A DNA stretch of 7,769 bases from Candidatus Hodarchaeota archaeon (GTDB taxonomy: Archaea > Asgardarchaeota > Heimdallarchaeia > Hodarchaeales > YT1-039). The notes under the pieces are model-generated. The model did no database searches and was not told the DNA's origin. It saw nothing but the letters and a program-made list of their open reading frames with translations. The DNA lies in NCBI GenBank assembly GCA_016840025.1, contig JAEOTF010000127.1, positions 1-7,769 on the forward strand, given 5' to 3'. Made by a program: the position numbers and the translations under genes. This document shows, piece by piece, positions 5,939-7,769 of this stretch (positions within the stretch are counted from its first letter, which is position 1; the number at the start of each line of letters is the position of its first letter).

Positions 5939-6244
5939 ATCATTTTCTCCTATGAGCAAAGGTTTTTAAGAGCTATTGCCCAATGCATCACTGCCCTGAA
6001 GAGACAGTGCCTTCTTGAATATCTAAATCAAATATTAACAATAATGGAGGAACAAGGGTTTTTGAAAAGCATCGATGTGATTCAGAATAAGATAGTACTG
6101 CTCTTTCACCGACAAAGAAAATATGTAGAGGCATTAGAGCATTATTAACAAACTCTCAGAATTCTCAATCAACAGGAAGATCAAAGAGGAATGAGGGAAA
6201 ATGGTAGAAAATCTCGTTTTAAAACCCATCAATATACCGATTAA
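5939..6244 (+). pseudogene. Broken TPR gene fragment
   Basis: A frame open from 5939 reads as two TPR-like units. One includes LLEYLNQILTIMEEQG; the next has IQNKIVLLFHRQRKYVEALEHY, then TAA at 6146, and resumes in the same frame as QTLRILNQQEDQRGMREN up to a stop at 6242. The order N-x-I...Q-x-K-Y-x-E-A-L-x-H-Y-x-Q-x-L-x-I is the TPR consensus on both sides of the stop, so one nonsense change interrupts it. No start codon or upstream repeats are present. The fragment begins at the 5' end of the divergent protease gene and overlaps the start of the SIR2-TPR gene by 44 bases. It is probably the remnant of a related TPR gene left by recombination or deletion. An 18-base stretch (6128-6145) matches 7419-7436 of the SIR2-TPR gene at 17 positions. 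Confidence 0.65.
6193..6197 (+). promoter_or_regulatory. Ribosome binding site of the SIR2-TPR gene
   Basis: GAGGG three bases before ATG 6201, with a second AGAGG a little upstream (6185-6189). An ATG at 6191 lies between them but is in the frame of the TPR remnant and leads only to a short peptide. I see no convincing TATA box in the remnant upstream. Confidence 0.5.
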
Positions 6245-7769
6245 AAGAATATTCGCTCAAGATGAGAACTACACGTTCCTTGTAGGCGCAGGTATTTCCA
6301 TGGAACGACCTACATCACTACCATCAGCATTTGCTATCGTTGAGACACTTATAAGGATGTGTGTACCTGCTGAGGAAGTGGATAAAGTCTTAAAATTGAA
6401 TAATATGAGATATGAACTTGTTGTAGAAACAATTCAGAAATATTTCGATCCTGAACTTAAAATAATGGATTATTTTGAACATTTCAATGTCCCAAATATT
6501 CTTCATTATTTCTTAGCTCAGACCATCAAACAGGAGCATTATGTTGTAACGACAAACTTTGACTACTTAATTGAACATGCTTTGCTAAACATCCTTGAAG
6601 ATAAAGCTAGAATTATCCCTGTAATCACAAGAAAAGATTTTCTTGCCTTTTTTGATCCTCATAAGCTGTTGACCGACGGAAAATATGCTCTATATAAGCT
6701 TCATGGCTCTAAACGCAACATTATCACTGGAGAAGAAACGACTAATTCACTAATAACGACTCTTTATGCCCTGGGACGAGAGCGGGAGGAAGGAGAAACG
6801 TTTGCGATCGAACCCTATAAAAAACCTGCTGTCAATAAACTCTTGGAAGACCGCACACTAGTAGTGATGGGGTATTCAGGAAGCGATGATTTCGACATTG
6901 GGCCAACTCTGAAAGAACTGCATAATACTTCAAAAATCATTTGGATTAGCCATGCCTCTGAATCCACACCTGAAATTCTAACTATTGAACAGACTGCAGA
7001 TTCTCTTGGCATTGCAGATTTTTCAAGAGAAGACCGCTTATTGTTGGAAATTGCTCATGAATCTAAAAAACGAAAAATACCTTTGGAAATTTATAAGATT
7101 AACGTAAATACAGCACAATTTGTCACAGAAGTCCTTTGGTCTCTTTCACTAAGGGATCTATCCCTACCGGATTTGGATAGCACTCCTTCAAGTTCTCTAG
7201 ACCTCAAAAAATGGCTAGCAACTGTATTGTCAACCGAAGATTTAGTTAAAAAATATATGTTAGTTTGGGATTTGTATTATAGACTATCACAGCCAGAGGA
7301 TGCGCTAAGAATCGGCGATAAGGGGCGCGAGATAGCAGAAAAGAGGGGAAATCTAGAGCTTATCTCAACCTTTCTTAATAATAATGGGACGATATACATG
7401 GAGCAAGGTAACACTCAAGAGGCATTGGAGCATTATGACAAGGCATTGAAATTGGGTGACGTAGATAGAAAAGCCATGACTCTCAATAATATCGGAATGA
7501 TATATAAATCACAACAGAACTATCAAACGGCTTTAGAATGGTTTGAACAAGCCTTGGAGATAGTTAAAAAGTCGGAGAACTTGACTGAAATAACAGTTAT
7601 ACTCACCAATATCGGTCTGACTTATTACACCCAAAATAACCTGCAACTGGCATTAAACCACTATCAAGAAGCCTTAAAAACCAATGAGCCCGTGGGCGAC
7701 TTGTTTACTAAAGCTAAGCTCCTCAGTAATATTGGGTCAGTTCATTTTTCTCAAAATAATCTTGAAATG
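6201..7769 (+). CDS. SIR2-family (SIR2_2) NADase-like protein fused to TPR repeats, C-terminus missing
   Basis: 523 residues are visible and the frame is open at the right edge. The SIR2-like domain spans about residues 1-280: FLVGAGIS (26-33) is the NAD-binding loop, VVTTNFDYLIEHAL (115-128) has the Asn/Asp of the active site (N119, D121), YKLHGS (165-170) holds the catalytic-type His168, and LVVMGYSGSDDFDI (220-233) matches the late GYSGxD motif. Residues 280-385 are an unassigned linker. Four TPR-like units follow with NxxG starts near 394, 429, 470 and 510, spaced 36-40 residues, with EALEHYDKALKL, TALEWFEQALEI and LALNHYQEALKT as second helices. SIR2 domains of this kind (in ThsA, DSR2, SIR2-APAZ) hydrolyse NAD to stop phage spread, while a repeat domain senses the trigger. 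By analogy this is probably a cytoplasmic immune effector, and the TPR trigger is unknown. The start is ATG 6201 after GAGGG. Confidence 0.88.
   Translation, partial: MVENLVLKPINIPIKRIFAQDENYTFLVGAGISMERPTSLPSAFAIVETLIRMCVPAEEVDKVLKLNNMRYELVVETIQKYFDPELKIMDYFEHFNVPNILHYFLAQTIKQEHYVVTTNFDYLIEHALLNILEDKARIIPVITRKDFLAFFDPHKLLTDGKYALYKLHGSKRNIITGEETTNSLITTLYALGREREEGETFAIEPYKKPAVNKLLEDRTLVVMGYSGSDDFDIGPTLKELHNTSKIIWISHASESTPEILTIEQTADSLGIADFSREDRLLLEIAHESKKRKIPLEIYKINVNTAQFVTEVLWSLSLRDLSLPDLDSTPSSSLDLKKWLATVLSTEDLVKKYMLVWDLYYRLSQPEDALRIGDKGREIAEKRGNLELISTFLNNNGTIYMEQGNTQEALEHYDKALKLGDVDRKAMTLNNIGMIYKSQQNYQTALEWFEQALEIVKKSENLTEITVILTNIGLTYYTQNNLQLALNHYQEALKTNEPVGDLFTKAKLLSNIGSVHFSQNNLEM

Noticed and set aside
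6815..7012. Minus-strand open frame within the SIR2 domain
   Set aside because: The plus-strand frame carries the conserved GYSGxD motif across this stretch.
1..7769. CRISPR arrays, tRNA or rRNA genes, insertion-sequence ends
   Set aside because: I saw no spaced direct repeats, no cloverleaf or rRNA-like sequence, and no transposase or terminal inverted repeats. The only tandem repeats are the short ones listed.

Overview
The window is AT-rich and gene-dense. Several starts follow Shine-Dalgarno matches (GGTGATC, AAGGTGA, AGGAG), and TATA-like boxes lie upstream of some genes. I think an archaeon is most likely, possibly an Asgard/Heimdall-type lineage. This rests on promoter style and gene flavour only. 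No ribosomal or other marker gene is present, so a bacterium is not excluded.

Left part (1-2902), housekeeping-like. A minus-strand CrtI-type FAD-dependent oxidoreductase runs off the left edge. A spacer with an 8-bp tandem repeat follows, then a minus-strand SAM-dependent methyltransferase. A plus-strand two-gene operon comes next: a small TerB-like helical protein whose stop overlaps the start of a ferredoxin-NADP+ reductase-type flavoprotein by four bases.

Middle part (2903-3858), small and broken genes. A minus-strand protein of about 102 residues resembles a WYL domain without a DNA-binding domain. Divergent from it is a plus-strand stretch that looks like a decayed gene, with a good ribosome binding site, in-frame stops, a zinc-knuckle-like CRKC motif and a 20-bp tandem duplication that breaks the frame. 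A perfect 11-bp hairpin ends this part and probably terminates the minus-strand genes to its right.

Right part (3859-7769), accessory and defence-like. On the minus strand, a subtilisin-like (S8) protease is split by an apparent one-base excess in a run of six G/C and carries a poly-glycine tail. It is followed 58 bases later by a two-pass membrane protein with an extracytoplasmic domain. Divergent from the protease, on the plus strand, lies a broken TPR gene fragment and then a long gene running off the right edge. That gene encodes an N-terminal SIR2-family domain with intact GAGxS, TTNFD, KLHG and GYSGxD motifs, a linker and at least four C-terminal TPR repeats. SIR2 domains joined to repeat sensors are known as NAD-depleting effectors in prokaryotic immunity, so this gene is the strongest candidate for a little-described system. 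Whether the protease and membrane protein work with it is unproven.
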